Source: Roseibium alexandrii DFL-11 | GTDB taxonomy: Bacteria > Pseudomonadota > Alphaproteobacteria > Rhizobiales > Stappiaceae | Direction of reading: 5' to 3' | NCBI RefSeq assembly: GCF_000158095.2 | Contig: NZ_CM011002.1 | Coordinates: 5,236,257-5,300,256 of the forward strand | Length of the DNA: 64,000 nt | Notes under the pieces: generated by a model | Seen by the model: the letters and a program-made list of their open reading frames with translations, nothing else | Database searches by the model: none | Told to the model about the DNA's origin: nothing | Program-made: the position numbers and the translations under genes | Shown: piece after piece, positions 51,849-60,832 of the stretch | How positions within the stretch are numbered: the first letter of the stretch is position 1 | How the letters are laid out: every line of letters starts with the position of its first letter

Positions 51849-53152
51849 TGGATTTTTCTCTTCTATCCTTCTTGCTTGGCTTGGGCATGCTGGCCGCGCT
51901 TGCCACGGGCATATGGGTGGCGGTTGCGCTGTTCGCCGTCGCTCTTGCTACGATGATGCTGCTGGTCTCTGTTCCAGCCGGGCCGGTCATGGCGACCACA
52001 GTCTGGGGCGCGTCTCACCACTGGGACCTCACGGCCTTGCCGATGTTTATCTGGATGGGAGAAATCCTGTTTAGGTCGCGGTTGTCGGAAGACATGTTTG
52101 CCGGATTGTCGCCCTGGATGCGGAACCTGCCTGGCCGCCTTTTGCACGTGAACATCCTGGGCTGCGGGATATTTGCGGCTGTGTCAGGCTCTTCCGCCGC
52201 AACGGCCGCAACGGTTGGCCGAATGTCTTTGCCGGAGCTGAGAAGCCGTGGCTATGACGAGAAACTGGCGATCGGCACTTTGGCCGGGTCCGCAACCCTT
52301 GGCTTGCTTATCCCGCCGTCGATCATTTTGATCGTTTACGGCGCAGCTACCGAGCAGTCGATTGCGCGGCTCTTCATGGCAGGTGTCTTGCCTGGCGCGA
52401 TGTTGTGTCTTTTGTTCATGGGCTATGTCGCAGTTTGGGCGATGCTGAACCGTGACAAGATGCCGGCCAAGGAAGAAAAGCTTCCGCTCTGGACGCAGAT
52501 CAAAGCGACGCGGCGCCTCTTCCCGGTTATTGGTCTGATTATTGGCGTCATCGGCTCGATCTATGCTGGTCTTGCCTCGCCAACGGAAGCTGCTGCAATC
52601 GGCGTCGTGCTGGCGCTTTTGTTGTCCTGGGTGTCCGGGACCTTGAACCGCAAGAGTTTTGCGGACGGTCTCCTGGGCGCGACACGCACATCCTGCATGA
52701 TTGCGTTCATTCTTGCGGGTGCGGCCTTCCTGACCGTCGCGATGGGGTACACAGGCATCCCTCGGGAGCTGGCCTCCTGGATCGGCGGAATGGACATGTC
52801 ACCGTACGTGCTCTTATTCGCGCTGACGATCTTCTTCGTTGTCCTCGGCTGTTTCCTGGACGGGATTTCCGTTGTGGTTCTAACCACATCCGTGATCCTG
52901 CCCATGGTGGAGCAGGCTGGCCTTGATCTGATCTGGTTTGGGATTTTCATCGTTCTTGTCGTTGAAATGAGTCAGATCACACCTCCAGTCGGCTTCAACC
53001 TGTTTGTTATTCAGGGAATGACGGGGCGCAACATCTTCTCCGTTGCACGTATGGCTTTGCCGTTCTTCCTGTTGATGGTTGTGGCGCTGGTTCTGCTTGT
53101 CGCCTTCCCGGGGTTGGCCCTGTGGTTGCCTCAGACGATGTTGAGCAATTAA
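51848..53152 (+). CDS. TRAP transporter large permease DctM
   Basis: A 434-residue membrane protein with about 12 segments. Typical DctM blocks are present: SGSSAATAATVGRMSLPELRSRGYDEKLAIGTLAGSATLGLLIPPS (seen in parts) and ITPPVGFNLFVIQGMTGRN near the end. It is the Na+-coupled transport subunit. It is followed 34 bases later by the MarR-type gene. Confidence 0.93.
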   Translation: MDFSLLSFLLGLGMLAALATGIWVAVALFAVALATMMLLVSVPAGPVMATTVWGASHHWDLTALPMFIWMGEILFRSRLSEDMFAGLSPWMRNLPGRLLHVNILGCGIFAAVSGSSAATAATVGRMSLPELRSRGYDEKLAIGTLAGSATLGLLIPPSIILIVYGAATEQSIARLFMAGVLPGAMLCLLFMGYVAVWAMLNRDKMPAKEEKLPLWTQIKATRRLFPVIGLIIGVIGSIYAGLASPTEAAAIGVVLALLLSWVSGTLNRKSFADGLLGATRTSCMIAFILAGAAFLTVAMGYTGIPRELASWIGGMDMSPYVLLFALTIFFVVLGCFLDGISVVVLTTSVILPMVEQAGLDLIWFGIFIVLVVEMSQITPPVGFNLFVIQGMTGRNIFSVARMALPFFLLMVVALVLLVAFPGLALWLPQTMLSN

Positions 53153-53186
53153 AAGGGCATTCCAGAACAACTTGAGAGAACGATTA

Positions 53187-53723
53187 ATGACTGAGCGACC
53201 GAAACCCAACTCCGATGCCCAAATTGGTCCTGTGGTTTCGGCCGCTCATCTTGCGTCCGGTGCCATGCCGGCCCTCTCGGAAATCGAGTTTGCCGTCACG
53301 ATGATGGTCAACGCATATCATCGCTGGATGGTCCGTTGTATGGCTGCCAGTGGCTCGGAGGGGCTCGGCCCTCTTGATGTCTTGGTTCTCCACTCGGTCA
53401 ATCACCGCGGGCGCGCTAAGACACTGTCCGATATTTGTCTGGTCCTGAACATCGAAGACACGCATACGGTGACCTACGCGCTCAAAAAACTTGAGAAAGC
53501 CGGACTGATTACCTCTGGTCGGCGCGGCAAGGAAAAAACCGCTGAGATCACCCCCGAGGGTGAGACCGCATGCATGGAATATCGACGCTTGCGGGAGGCG
53601 CTCCTGGTCGAGCCCATGAAAGCGCTTGGGCTCGATGAGAGCGAACTCTCCCGGCTTGCCGCAACCCTTCGCCTCGTTTCCGGAAACTACGACCAAGCCG
53701 CCCGCGCTGCAGCTGCCATGTAA
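53187..53723 (+). CDS. MarR-type winged-helix regulator
   Basis: A 178-residue protein with a winged-helix domain. GPLDVLVLHSVNHRGRAKTLSDICLVLNIEDTHTVTYALKKLEKAGLITSGRRGKEK, in parts, is the MarR-like HTH with wing (residues about 60-120). It matches the COG5631-type regulators. It is the last gene of the TRAP operon. As a dimer it is a good candidate to bind the TTTTATCGATAAAA-type sites at 48436 and 50084; this is an inference. Start at the ATG at 53187, with GAGAGA upstream. Confidence 0.88.
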   Translation: MTERPKPNSDAQIGPVVSAAHLASGAMPALSEIEFAVTMMVNAYHRWMVRCMAASGSEGLGPLDVLVLHSVNHRGRAKTLSDICLVLNIEDTHTVTYALKKLEKAGLITSGRRGKEKTAEITPEGETACMEYRRLREALLVEPMKALGLDESELSRLAATLRLVSGNYDQAARAAAAM

Positions 53724-53731
53724 AAATGGTT

Positions 53732-53756
53732 CTGCGGCCCCTAAAGCAGTTTTTCG
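53732..53756 (+). terminator. Weak terminator after the MarR-type gene
   Basis: CTGC pairs with GCAG over a 10-base loop, followed by TTTTTCGTTTT. The stem is short, so it is weak support. Confidence 0.4.
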
Positions 53757-53761
53757 TTTTA

Positions 53762-53785
53762 ATACTGCAATAATTCTTGTAGTAT
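53762..53785 (+). promoter_or_regulatory. Candidate ArsR operator
   Basis: ATACTGCAA (53762-53770) and TTGTAGTAT (53777-53785) form a dyad with one mismatch across a 6-base spacer. It ends 6 bases before the arsR start, so bound ArsR would block transcription start or early elongation. The position and form fit an autoregulated ArsR box. Confidence 0.65.
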
Positions 53786-53791
53786 CGAATT

Positions 53792-54127
53792 ATGAGATCA
53801 GATGATGCAATTATGGCTCTTGGCGCTCTCGCCCAGGAAGACCGGCTGGCGGCTTTCAGGCTGTTGATGATGGAGGGAGACCAAGGTCTTCCGTCCGGCG
53901 CAATCGCAGAGCGCCTCGACGTAGCGCCCACCAGGATGTCCTTCCATCTGGCAACTCTGGAAAAAGCCGGGCTTTTGAACACGCGCCGGGAAGGGCGGCA
54001 CATCCATTACTCCGTCGACTATCTGAGGATGCGATCCTTGCTTGGATTTCTCATCGAAGACTGTTGCGGCAACAATCCCGATATCTGCTGCTTTCCCATC
54101 AGCGCCCCCAATCAGGAAACACACTAA
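53792..54127 (+). CDS. arsR: ArsR-family arsenite-responsive repressor
   Basis: A 111-residue winged-helix repressor. The recognition helix region VAPTRMSFHLATLEKAGLL is near residues 44-62. The C-terminus carries Cys91, Cys92, Cys99 and Cys100 (DCCGNNPDICC), matching the As(III) site of the Acidithiobacillus type of ArsR, which uses C-terminal cysteines, rather than the E. coli alpha-3 CVC type. It is the first gene of the ars operon, 1 base before arsC. Confidence 0.9.
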   Translation: MRSDDAIMALGALAQEDRLAAFRLLMMEGDQGLPSGAIAERLDVAPTRMSFHLATLEKAGLLNTRREGRHIHYSVDYLRMRSLLGFLIEDCCGNNPDICCFPISAPNQETH

Positions 54128-54128
54128 A

Positions 54129-54542
54129 ATGACCATCACAATTTACCACAATCCGAAATGTGGGACGTCCCGGAACACGCTGGAGATGATCCGCAAGGCT
54201 GGCGTTGACCCAGTCGTGATCGAGTATTTGAAAACGCCGCCATCCCGCGACGAGCTGGTGAATTTGATCGCAAGAATGGAGATTTCAGTCCGCGATTTGC
54301 TCCGCCAGAAGGGGACACCTTTTGATGAACTGGGGCTTGGCGATGAGAAATGGACCGATGACCAGTTGATCGACTTCATGATGGAGCACCCGATCTTGAT
54401 CAACCGACCTGTCGTCGTGAGCGACAAGGGTGTCCGGCTCTGCAGGCCCTCAGAAAGGGTCGTTGATTTGCTTCCGGTCGATATCGGCGCATTCACAAAG
54501 GAAGATGGGGAAGTGGTCAACGCCGGGAGCACAAATGTTTGA
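54129..54542 (+). CDS. arsC: Arsenate reductase (glutaredoxin type)
   Basis: A 137-residue enzyme of the R773 ArsC type. The catalytic cysteine is in [12 protein letters not shown], near residue 11. Arg residues that bind arsenate are in [16 protein letters not shown] and RLCRPSERV. It reduces arsenate to arsenite with glutaredoxin and glutathione. It follows arsR by 1 base. It overlaps arsH by 8 bases. No arsenite permease gene (arsB, acr3) or aqpS is adjacent. Confidence 0.93.
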   Translation: MTITIYHNPKCGTSRNTLEMIRKAGVDPVVIEYLKTPPSRDELVNLIARMEISVRDLLRQKGTPFDELGLGDEKWTDDQLIDFMMEHPILINRPVVVSDKGVRLCRPSERVVDLLPVDIGAFTKEDGEVVNAGSTNV

Positions 54543-55242
54543 CGGAAAACCTGAGGACCTCCCGAATGTGAGCTTTGCGGACATCAAGCCCGTAACCGCT
54601 GGAAAAGTGGATCAGGCGGCAGCATTCGATCACCCGCCGCGCATACTGCTTCTCTATGGATCTTTACGGGAGCGGTCCTATAGCCGATTGCTGGTTGAAG
54701 AAGCTGCCCGCCTGTTGACGGCTTTCGGGGCGGAAACCCGGATCTTCAACCCTTCAGGATTGCCGTTGCCAGATGATGCCGATGCAAGTCATCCCAAAGT
54801 GGCTGAACTGCGGGATCTGAGCATTTGGTCGGAGGCTCAGGTGTGGTGTTCGCCCGAACGCCACGGCGCTATGACAGGCATCTTGAAAACTCAAATCGAC
54901 TGGATCCCGTTGAGCACCGGGGCCGTCCGTCCAACACAAGGCAAAACACTAGCTTTGATGCAAGTCTCGGGTGGGTCCCAGTCTTTCAATGCTGTTAACC
55001 AGATGCGGATCCTTGGCCGCTGGATGCGGATGGTCACGATACCGAACCAATCCTCGGTTCCGAAGGCGTATACCCAGTTTGATGATGACGGACGCATGCT
55101 GCCATCACCACTCTACGACCGTATTGTGGACGTCATGGAAGAGCTGATGAAGTTCACACTGTTGGTGCGCGGGCGGTCTGACTATTTGGTGGATCGATAT
55201 TCTGAACGTAAGTCTGATCGGCAGAAACAGGGAGCAGCCTAG
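54535..55242 (+). CDS. arsH: ArsH organoarsenical oxidase / NADPH:FMN oxidoreductase
   Basis: A 235-residue flavodoxin-fold protein. [25 protein letters not shown] holds the FMN phosphate loop (GSLRxxS), and [21 protein letters not shown] is the ArsH-type catalytic loop. ArsH oxidises trivalent organoarsenicals such as MAs(III) to the pentavalent form and reduces quinones. The start at 54535 overlaps arsC by 8 bases, with GGGAG upstream. It is the last gene of the ars operon. Confidence 0.93.
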   Translation: MFDGKPEDLPNVSFADIKPVTAGKVDQAAAFDHPPRILLLYGSLRERSYSRLLVEEAARLLTAFGAETRIFNPSGLPLPDDADASHPKVAELRDLSIWSEAQVWCSPERHGAMTGILKTQIDWIPLSTGAVRPTQGKTLALMQVSGGSQSFNAVNQMRILGRWMRMVTIPNQSSVPKAYTQFDDDGRMLPSPLYDRIVDVMEELMKFTLLVRGRSDYLVDRYSERKSDRQKQGAA

Positions 55243-55252
55243 CCAAACTGTA

Positions 55253-57445
55253 TCAGGAACCTTGAACAGCGACCGGTGTTCCAAAGGAAGCGTCGGTCGG
55301 TAAACTGTTACTGCTTTCCATGTCAGATTTCGCAGATTTGACGAAGGCTTTCTGCGGCCCGCTAGAATTTGTGGCTGGGTCTGAACCCGGTTTTGCAGAT
55401 TGTGTCGCCCATGTCTTTTTCACTGAGCGAATCTTGGCTGTCATATCGGCTTGAACGGTTTCATGAACCTTTACGTCATCAGGTTTGCCGTACAGATACC
55501 CTTGGATCAGATCGCAACCGGCGGCGCGAAGCAAAATGGCTTGCTCTTCGGTTTCAACACCTTCTGCGGTGATGGTGACATTCAAAGACCTGCCAAGACC
55601 GACGATTGACGTAACAATTGCATCCGTGCTGGCTTCCTTGCCAAGATCTTGGATGAAGGCCTTGTCGATCTTGATCTTGTCGAACGGGAACAGGCTCAAA
55701 TAGCTTAGCGATGAGTAACCGGTGCCGAAGTCGTCCATGGCGATTGAAACGCCCATATCGCGGATTTGCCGGAGCGTGTGGACGACGGAATCAGTATTGG
55801 AAATGAGCAAGCTCTCAGTGATTTCAATTTCAAGACGTTTCGGGTCCAGGCCTGAGCTCTGAAGGGCGCGCGCCACGCGCTTTTGTATGTCGCCGGCTGC
55901 GAACTGGGCAGGGGACATGTTGATTGCTACCCGCCGATTGGAGTTGGGCCACAGCGCAGCTTCCCTGCAAGCTTGCTCCAAGACCCAATTGCCAATGTCT
56001 TCGATCAGGCCCGTGTCTTCTGCAATCGGAATGAACGAATCCGGGCGCATCATGCCCTTGGTGGGATGCTCCCAGCGGATCAGTGCTTCATATCCCTTCA
56101 ATGAGCCATCACTCAGAGCGTATTGAGGCTGATACTTGAGTTTCAACTGATCGAACTTGAGAGCCTTGACCAGACCCTGTTCGATCTCTTTTCGTTTCTG
56201 AGCTTCCGCATCCAAGTCCTGTGTGTACCAGCAGAACGTGGACCGACCTTCGTGTTTTGCGCGGTAAAGTGCGAGGTCTGCGCAGTGAAGCAAACGTGAG
56301 GAGCGCCAAGATCCATCGGTGGCCCGCGCCAATCCGATGGACAAGGATATTTTGATTTCCCGGCCGTCGATATTGCAGGGCGGATCTGTGGCACTGATCA
56401 TGTCAGCTGCCAAACGTGCCATGCGGCCAGTATCCGAGACCGAGGTTAGCATGACGGCGAACTCGTCCCCTGACAGACGCGCAACCAGATGCCCGCTGAA
56501 GACCGATTTCAAACGGTCCGCAATGATCTGCAGAAAAACATCTCCAATCCCGTGGCCATGGGTGTCATTGATTTCCTTGAACTTGTCCACGTCGATGATC
56601 ATGACACCGATGTTCGATGCCTTCGCCTGGGCAAAACGGAGCGCTTCACTCAAACGTGCATTGAAGACGGCCCGGTTCGGCAACCCGGTTAACGTGTCAT
56701 GATGCGCCAGGTACTGAATGTTTTTGCTGGTCTGCAGTTGTTCGCGAAAGCGCATCCAGAGCAGAATGCCGGCGAACAAAAAGGATATGAGACACAAGCC
56801 TCCGATTGCCGCACTCACTGAAAAGAGCAGGGGTACAAGGCTTTTCATGATAGTCGCTGTGCTTACCAGGGCAATCAGACTGCGCGAATTCGCATCCTTG
56901 GCCGGATACACGATGACTGCTTTGTTCCCGAATTTCCCGACTGTATTCATGTCGGGAATGGCCAGAATTCGAGGTGAACTCAAAGCCGCGACCTTTGCAT
57001 CTGTCAGGGTCTGCGGCGCCAGGAAGAGGTTTTTCTCCTCCCACTCGGGCGATGCCCAGGCAGCAGACTGCGGCCCTTCGCGGGTTTCCATGGCAGATGG
57101 CAAGATGGAAAAGTGAAGGACTCCGGCCGGCGCATGACCGGATTGCAACGAATTCTGTAACGTATCGACTTGTTCGTGATACGCGTTTGATCGCCCATCA
57201 CTTGTCAACGTCATACGCAGGCCATCGAGGGTCTGCGGCAAGACTGCTGTGTCCCGGACCTCACGCGGCTGTAAGGTGTCGTAGACCGTATCCGCCCACG
57301 CAGCATAGGTCTGTTCCAAGCCCTTAACCAGGAGCCAATGGGTCAATAGCCGATTGCTCGCGTAGACGCCTGCAGCCAGAAGCATTACCAGCGACATGGA
57401 TATCAAAAATATAACAATGTTACTTCTGACAAATGACGTGGCCAT
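55253..57445 (-). CDS. Membrane-bound GGDEF-EAL protein
   Basis: A 730-residue protein. Membrane segments at about 9-29 and 203-232 enclose a periplasmic sensor (about 35-200, resembling CHASE4 by size only). The GGDEF domain (about 245-400) has SGDEF at 325-329 instead of GGDEF, and the EAL domain (about 425-680) starts YEALIRW at 452-458, with EITES and MDDFGTGYSSLSYL present. The EAL residues needed for catalysis look complete. The diguanylate cyclase site may be active, as SGDEF is found in active enzymes. No upstream I-site (RxxD) is seen at the usual spacing. It is convergent with arsH. Confidence 0.93.
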   Translation of the reverse strand: MATSFVRSNIVIFLISMSLVMLLAAGVYASNRLLTHWLLVKGLEQTYAAWADTVYDTLQPREVRDTAVLPQTLDGLRMTLTSDGRSNAYHEQVDTLQNSLQSGHAPAGVLHFSILPSAMETREGPQSAAWASPEWEEKNLFLAPQTLTDAKVAALSSPRILAIPDMNTVGKFGNKAVIVYPAKDANSRSLIALVSTATIMKSLVPLLFSVSAAIGGLCLISFLFAGILLWMRFREQLQTSKNIQYLAHHDTLTGLPNRAVFNARLSEALRFAQAKASNIGVMIIDVDKFKEINDTHGHGIGDVFLQIIADRLKSVFSGHLVARLSGDEFAVMLTSVSDTGRMARLAADMISATDPPCNIDGREIKISLSIGLARATDGSWRSSRLLHCADLALYRAKHEGRSTFCWYTQDLDAEAQKRKEIEQGLVKALKFDQLKLKYQPQYALSDGSLKGYEALIRWEHPTKGMMRPDSFIPIAEDTGLIEDIGNWVLEQACREAALWPNSNRRVAINMSPAQFAAGDIQKRVARALQSSGLDPKRLEIEITESLLISNTDSVVHTLRQIRDMGVSIAMDDFGTGYSSLSYLSLFPFDKIKIDKAFIQDLGKEASTDAIVTSIVGLGRSLNVTITAEGVETEEQAILLRAAGCDLIQGYLYGKPDDVKVHETVQADMTAKIRSVKKTWATQSAKPGSDPATNSSGPQKAFVKSAKSDMESSNSLPTDASFGTPVAVQGS

Positions 57446-57719
57446 TCAGCTCGGCACCATTTCGGATAAACGGTTGCGCTAAAGTAGGGCAAAAGTCTTT
57501 AACCATCATGAATCTCATTGTTTTCCAACAATACAGCGAGCTTGCGTCAAAAAGCAGGTTGTTAGGTGATCCCAATGCCTAGAATAGGCAGGGTTTCGAG
57601 GCCAGCTAGCCAAAGCCCCGATGTGCAGTTAGAAGGGTTTTGAAGTCGATCCCGGCGATTCCAGCTGCTCCGGGTTTGGGCTGAATGATCGGCAATCGAA
57701 CCCTCAAGGGAGTTTAAGT

Positions 57720-58412
57720 GTGAGCGTCTGGAGCAGCATCGGAAGCATAGTCGGTGCGATTGGAACTGGCGGAGCGCAGATTGTTGACAGGCTTGTTCAG
57801 CTTGTGTTGGCTCGGCCTGAGGGTGTGAACACAGTCGGTTTCACTGTGGCAATGATTGCGCTTTCAGCAAAAATGGCAAAGGCTGACGGCGTTGTAACTG
57901 CCGACGAAGTGATTGCCTTTCGGGAACTCTTCGATGTGCCCCCGAGCGAAGAAAAGAACGTCGCGCGGTTGTTTAATCTCGCTCAGGAAGATATCGCGGG
58001 TTTTGACGTTTACGCCAAAAAACTCGCTGACCTCTTCCCTTATGACCGGAAGACACTGCTTGATATTTTGGATGGCCTTTTTCACATTGCCAAAGCTGAC
58101 GGCGTCGTGCACCAGAGCGAAATAAGCTACCTTTCGGAAGTGGCTAAGGTTTTTGGACTGGATGATCGTGAGTTTTCCAAAGCACTTGCCCGCCATGTCC
58201 GCAAAGACGGGGATCCTTACGAAGTCTTGGGAATTGGTGCGCAGGCCAGCGATGCTGAATTGAAAGCTCACTACCGGCGGGAAGTTCAAGAAACCCATCC
58301 TGACCGGCTTATTGCCCGCGGAGTTCCGGAGGAATTTGTCCGGATCGCCAATGACCGCCTGGCCGCATTGAATGAGGCATGGGCGCAGATCTGCGCGGAA
58401 AGGGGCATATGA
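57720..58412 (+). CDS. TerB/DnaJ co-chaperone-like protein
   Basis: A 230-residue protein with a TerB-like helical domain (about 35-155, with acidic pairs in AKADGVVTADEV and AKADGVVHQSEI) and a C-terminal J-domain (about 165-230) with THPDRL, the essential HPD motif. The layout is that of DjlA minus its membrane anchor; the start has only weak hydrophobicity. The start is GTG at 57720, with AAGGGA 8 bases upstream. The end overlaps the amidase start as ATGA. It probably recruits DnaK to a cell-envelope process. Confidence 0.86.
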   Translation: MSVWSSIGSIVGAIGTGGAQIVDRLVQLVLARPEGVNTVGFTVAMIALSAKMAKADGVVTADEVIAFRELFDVPPSEEKNVARLFNLAQEDIAGFDVYAKKLADLFPYDRKTLLDILDGLFHIAKADGVVHQSEISYLSEVAKVFGLDDREFSKALARHVRKDGDPYEVLGIGAQASDAELKAHYRREVQETHPDRLIARGVPEEFVRIANDRLAALNEAWAQICAERGI

Positions 58413-59170
58413 GCGTTGCGACTGATACCGGCGTCAAGGCACGCGTTCATCCATCTCCGAACCATGGAGACCGTGCGGCGGAGGCGCCGATTGACATGCT
58501 GATCCTGCACTACACTGGCATGCAGACCGGGGAAGAGGCTCTGCAAAGACTGTGCGATCCGCGTTCTGAGGTTTCTGCACATTATGTCGTTCAAGAAGAT
58601 GGCTCTATTTTGCAATGCGTCCCGGAAGCCCGGCGTGCCTGGCATGCCGGGAAGAGTTTCTGGAAGGGCGAGCGGGACATCAATTCCAGGTCGATCGGCG
58701 TTGAGATGGTCAATCCTGGACATGAATTCGGTTATCGGTCCTTCGCCGAGCCTCAAATAGAGGCGGTCATTGCGCTTTGCGCTGATGTGTGTGCCCGGCA
58801 TCAAATCCATCCGTGGATGGTGCTGGCCCATTCCGACATCGCTCCAAGCCGCAAAGAAGATCCCGGTGAATTGTTCCCTTGGGACAAGCTGGCTGCTGCC
58901 GGCGTTGGTCATTACGTGGTGCCAGAACCTATTGGTTCCGGGCTCTTCATGCAGGAGGGTGAAGAAGGCCAACCCGTTGAAGCGTTGCAGTCCATGCTGG
59001 CGCTTTATGGATACGAAGTCGACATCAATGGCCGCTTTGACCGCCGCACGAGCGAAGTGGTGACGGCCTTTCAGCGCCACTTCCGCCCCGAGAAAGTTGA
59101 CGGCGTGGTGGACGCTTCAACAATCGAAACACTTCACAACCTTCTATCCAAGCTGCCGTCTTTGAAATAG
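58409..59170 (+). CDS. N-acetylmuramoyl-L-alanine amidase with peptidoglycan-binding domain
   Basis: A 253-residue AmiD/AmpD-like Zn amidase. ILHYTGM holds the first Zn His, GVEMVNPG the catalytic-type Glu, and VLAHSDIAPSRKEDPGELFPW the second Zn His and the Asp region. C-terminal PG_binding_1 repeat: LQSMLALYGYEVDINGRFDRRT (first part). No signal peptide is obvious, so it may act in the cytosol or be exported otherwise. The start overlaps the TerB-DnaJ stop. Confidence 0.9.
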   Translation: MSVATDTGVKARVHPSPNHGDRAAEAPIDMLILHYTGMQTGEEALQRLCDPRSEVSAHYVVQEDGSILQCVPEARRAWHAGKSFWKGERDINSRSIGVEMVNPGHEFGYRSFAEPQIEAVIALCADVCARHQIHPWMVLAHSDIAPSRKEDPGELFPWDKLAAAGVGHYVVPEPIGSGLFMQEGEEGQPVEALQSMLALYGYEVDINGRFDRRTSEVVTAFQRHFRPEKVDGVVDASTIETLHNLLSKLPSLK

Positions 59171-59240
59171 GTCTGGCTGAACCAAGTTTCGTGAACGCCC
59201 GAGTGGCGCTTTCCTTCCGTTAATCCTTGATGAAAGTGGC

Positions 59241-59300
59241 GGGCACAATCTGCACAACTGTGCCCCGGTTTGGTCTGCGATGTGTCACAGCTCTGACACA
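59241..59300. repeat. Two tandem perfect inverted repeats upstream of the lytic transglycosylase
   Basis: GGGCACA (59241-59247) pairs with TGTGCCC (59259-59265); TGTGTCA (59281-59287) pairs with TGACACA (59294-59300). They lie after the amidase and 156 bases or more before the transglycosylase start. They could be a terminator or operator pair. Confidence 0.4.
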
Positions 59301-59455
59301 AATTGCAGACTCTTCTGATGTTGCGATGCAAAAATCAGTAAAATTCTGAAACATATTGTAATAATTCGTGATTTTGCAGTGCAAAATTTCGTCCCATAAC
59401 TCGGCCATTTCTCCGCTCCGAAAACCTTACATCAAAAACCAAACGGGCTGGACGA

Positions 59456-60007
59456 ATGTTACGGTCGATTAAAATAGCTACTGGGGCGCTGTGTGTTTTC
59501 GCCCAAACTCTTATGATCCCGGCGCAAGCCATCGCTGCTGATCCGCGGACTGTGCTCAATGAATACGGCGGCAACCGCAGTGTTGCATCGCTTTCCTCAG
59601 GCGCCAAATCCACTAAGACGGGAAATCCCCGCAAAGATAAATATGCGTCTCTCATCCGCAAGGCAGCCAAAAAGCACGGCGTGCCGATCAAGATCGCAAA
59701 GGCGGTTGTCGAGGTTGAGAGCAACTTCAATTCACGGGCGCGCGGGGCTGCCGGCGAAGTCGGCCTGATGCAAATCAAGCCGGCGACAGCGCGCGGTATG
59801 GGCTATCGCGGATCTACAAAGGCGCTCTACCACCCAGAAACCAATCTCGAATGGGGGATGAAATACCTTGCCGGAGCACATGATCGGGCAAATGGCGATC
59901 TGTGCGGAACCATTCTGCGCTACAACGCTGGTCACTATGCCAAGCGGATGAACCCGATCAGCCGCCGCTATTGCAAAAAAGTACAGCGGATCCTGGCGTC
60001 CAGCTAA
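59456..60007 (+). CDS. Lytic transglycosylase (SLT domain), secreted
   Basis: A 183-residue secreted enzyme with a signal peptide (1-27, ending AIAAD). The SLT domain has the catalytic Glu88 in EVESNFNSRA, followed by GLMQIKPATARGMG, the conserved GLMQ..P..A block, and LRYNAGHY. It cleaves the glycan strand with formation of 1,6-anhydro-MurNAc. It is in the same strand block as the amidase, separated by 285 bases. Confidence 0.93.
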   Translation: MLRSIKIATGALCVFAQTLMIPAQAIAADPRTVLNEYGGNRSVASLSSGAKSTKTGNPRKDKYASLIRKAAKKHGVPIKIAKAVVEVESNFNSRARGAAGEVGLMQIKPATARGMGYRGSTKALYHPETNLEWGMKYLAGAHDRANGDLCGTILRYNAGHYAKRMNPISRRYCKKVQRILASS

Positions 60008-60040
60008 CTTGTGACAGGGCGGTCACTCGTGGGCATTGAA

Positions 60041-60076
60041 AACCCCGTTGCAGTCGCAGCGGGGTTCTTCTTTTTT
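60041..60076 (+). terminator. Rho-independent terminator
   Basis: AACCCCG pairs with CGGGGTT, followed by a T-rich run. It ends the lytic transglycosylase gene. Confidence 0.85.
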
Positions 60077-60087
60077 CAGCTTCTTGG

Positions 60088-60750
60088 TCAGGCAAATTTC
60101 TGCCGTGCTGCCAGAATGGAGGCCGGTGGCTCAACGCCGTCCGGTACATCCGCTGCGGCATAGGGTTGGCCGAAACCGGTGGCGACCGGGACTATTCCGG
60201 CCCAAATGTCCGTGCCGATATCAATCGGATCGTCGACCGGAGGGCCTGTGCGTACCTTGGTACTCACGTGCTCCACATCGAGAACCAACACACCGGTGGC
60301 TTTCAGTTCCTTTTGCAACATCTCGCGGCATTCCGCCCACCGGCCCGGGGCCATGTGATCGGTAATCGCGGCAAGGGCGATGTTCTTTTCTTCAAGATCT
60401 TCTACGAGACGCGCGGTCCCATGAACGATCACACACCGGAAGTTCATGGAGTGATGGAAAGCGGACCGGCCAAACACCAGGCCGTCCAACAGGGTTACCT
60501 CGAGGCTTGCAGGGACACCGGCCTTGTTGTCCTTGATAATCCGGGTGGTGCTGGCCCCATGAATGTAGAGCTTGTCGCCGATGCGTGCGTAGACCATCGG
60601 GATAACCATCGGGCGGCCTTCATGGATGAAGCCGCAATGCGCGACCAGACCGGCATCCAGAATTTCGTTTGCCAGTTCCTTGTCATACCCGCCGCGATTC
60701 ATTTGCCGGATTTTGGCGTAGGGGGGCAGGTCGGGTTTTTCGTGTTTCAT
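60088..60750 (-). CDS. Pyridoxamine 5'-phosphate oxidase-like flavin-binding protein
   Basis: A 220-residue split-barrel protein of the PNPOx-like group, resembling the NimA/5-nitroimidazole-reductase branch (residues about 25-150). VAHCGFIHEGRPMVIPMVYARIGDKLYIHGAS (in two halves) is the FMN-binding opening of the family. It is divergent from a MocR-type regulator of vitamin B6 genes, which suggests a link to PLP or PMP, but the reaction is not known. Confidence 0.83.
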   Translation of the reverse strand: MKHEKPDLPPYAKIRQMNRGGYDKELANEILDAGLVAHCGFIHEGRPMVIPMVYARIGDKLYIHGASTTRIIKDNKAGVPASLEVTLLDGLVFGRSAFHHSMNFRCVIVHGTARLVEDLEEKNIALAAITDHMAPGRWAECREMLQKELKATGVLVLDVEHVSTKVRTGPPVDDPIDIGTDIWAGIVPVATGFGQPYAAADVPDGVEPPASILAARQKFA

Positions 60751-60832
60751 CGTGTTCTTCTCGGATCGCGTTCTTGTGTATGCCGGTTATGATCGATAAT
60801 CTGGCTCCATAGAAAGGTCCGGTTTTGAAAAA
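60751..60832. promoter_or_regulatory. Divergent promoter region for the PNPOx-like and MocR genes
   Basis: 82 bases between the divergent starts. TTAT and ATAA flank GATCG (about 60789-60801). This is weak as an operator. The region must hold both promoters. Confidence 0.3.
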
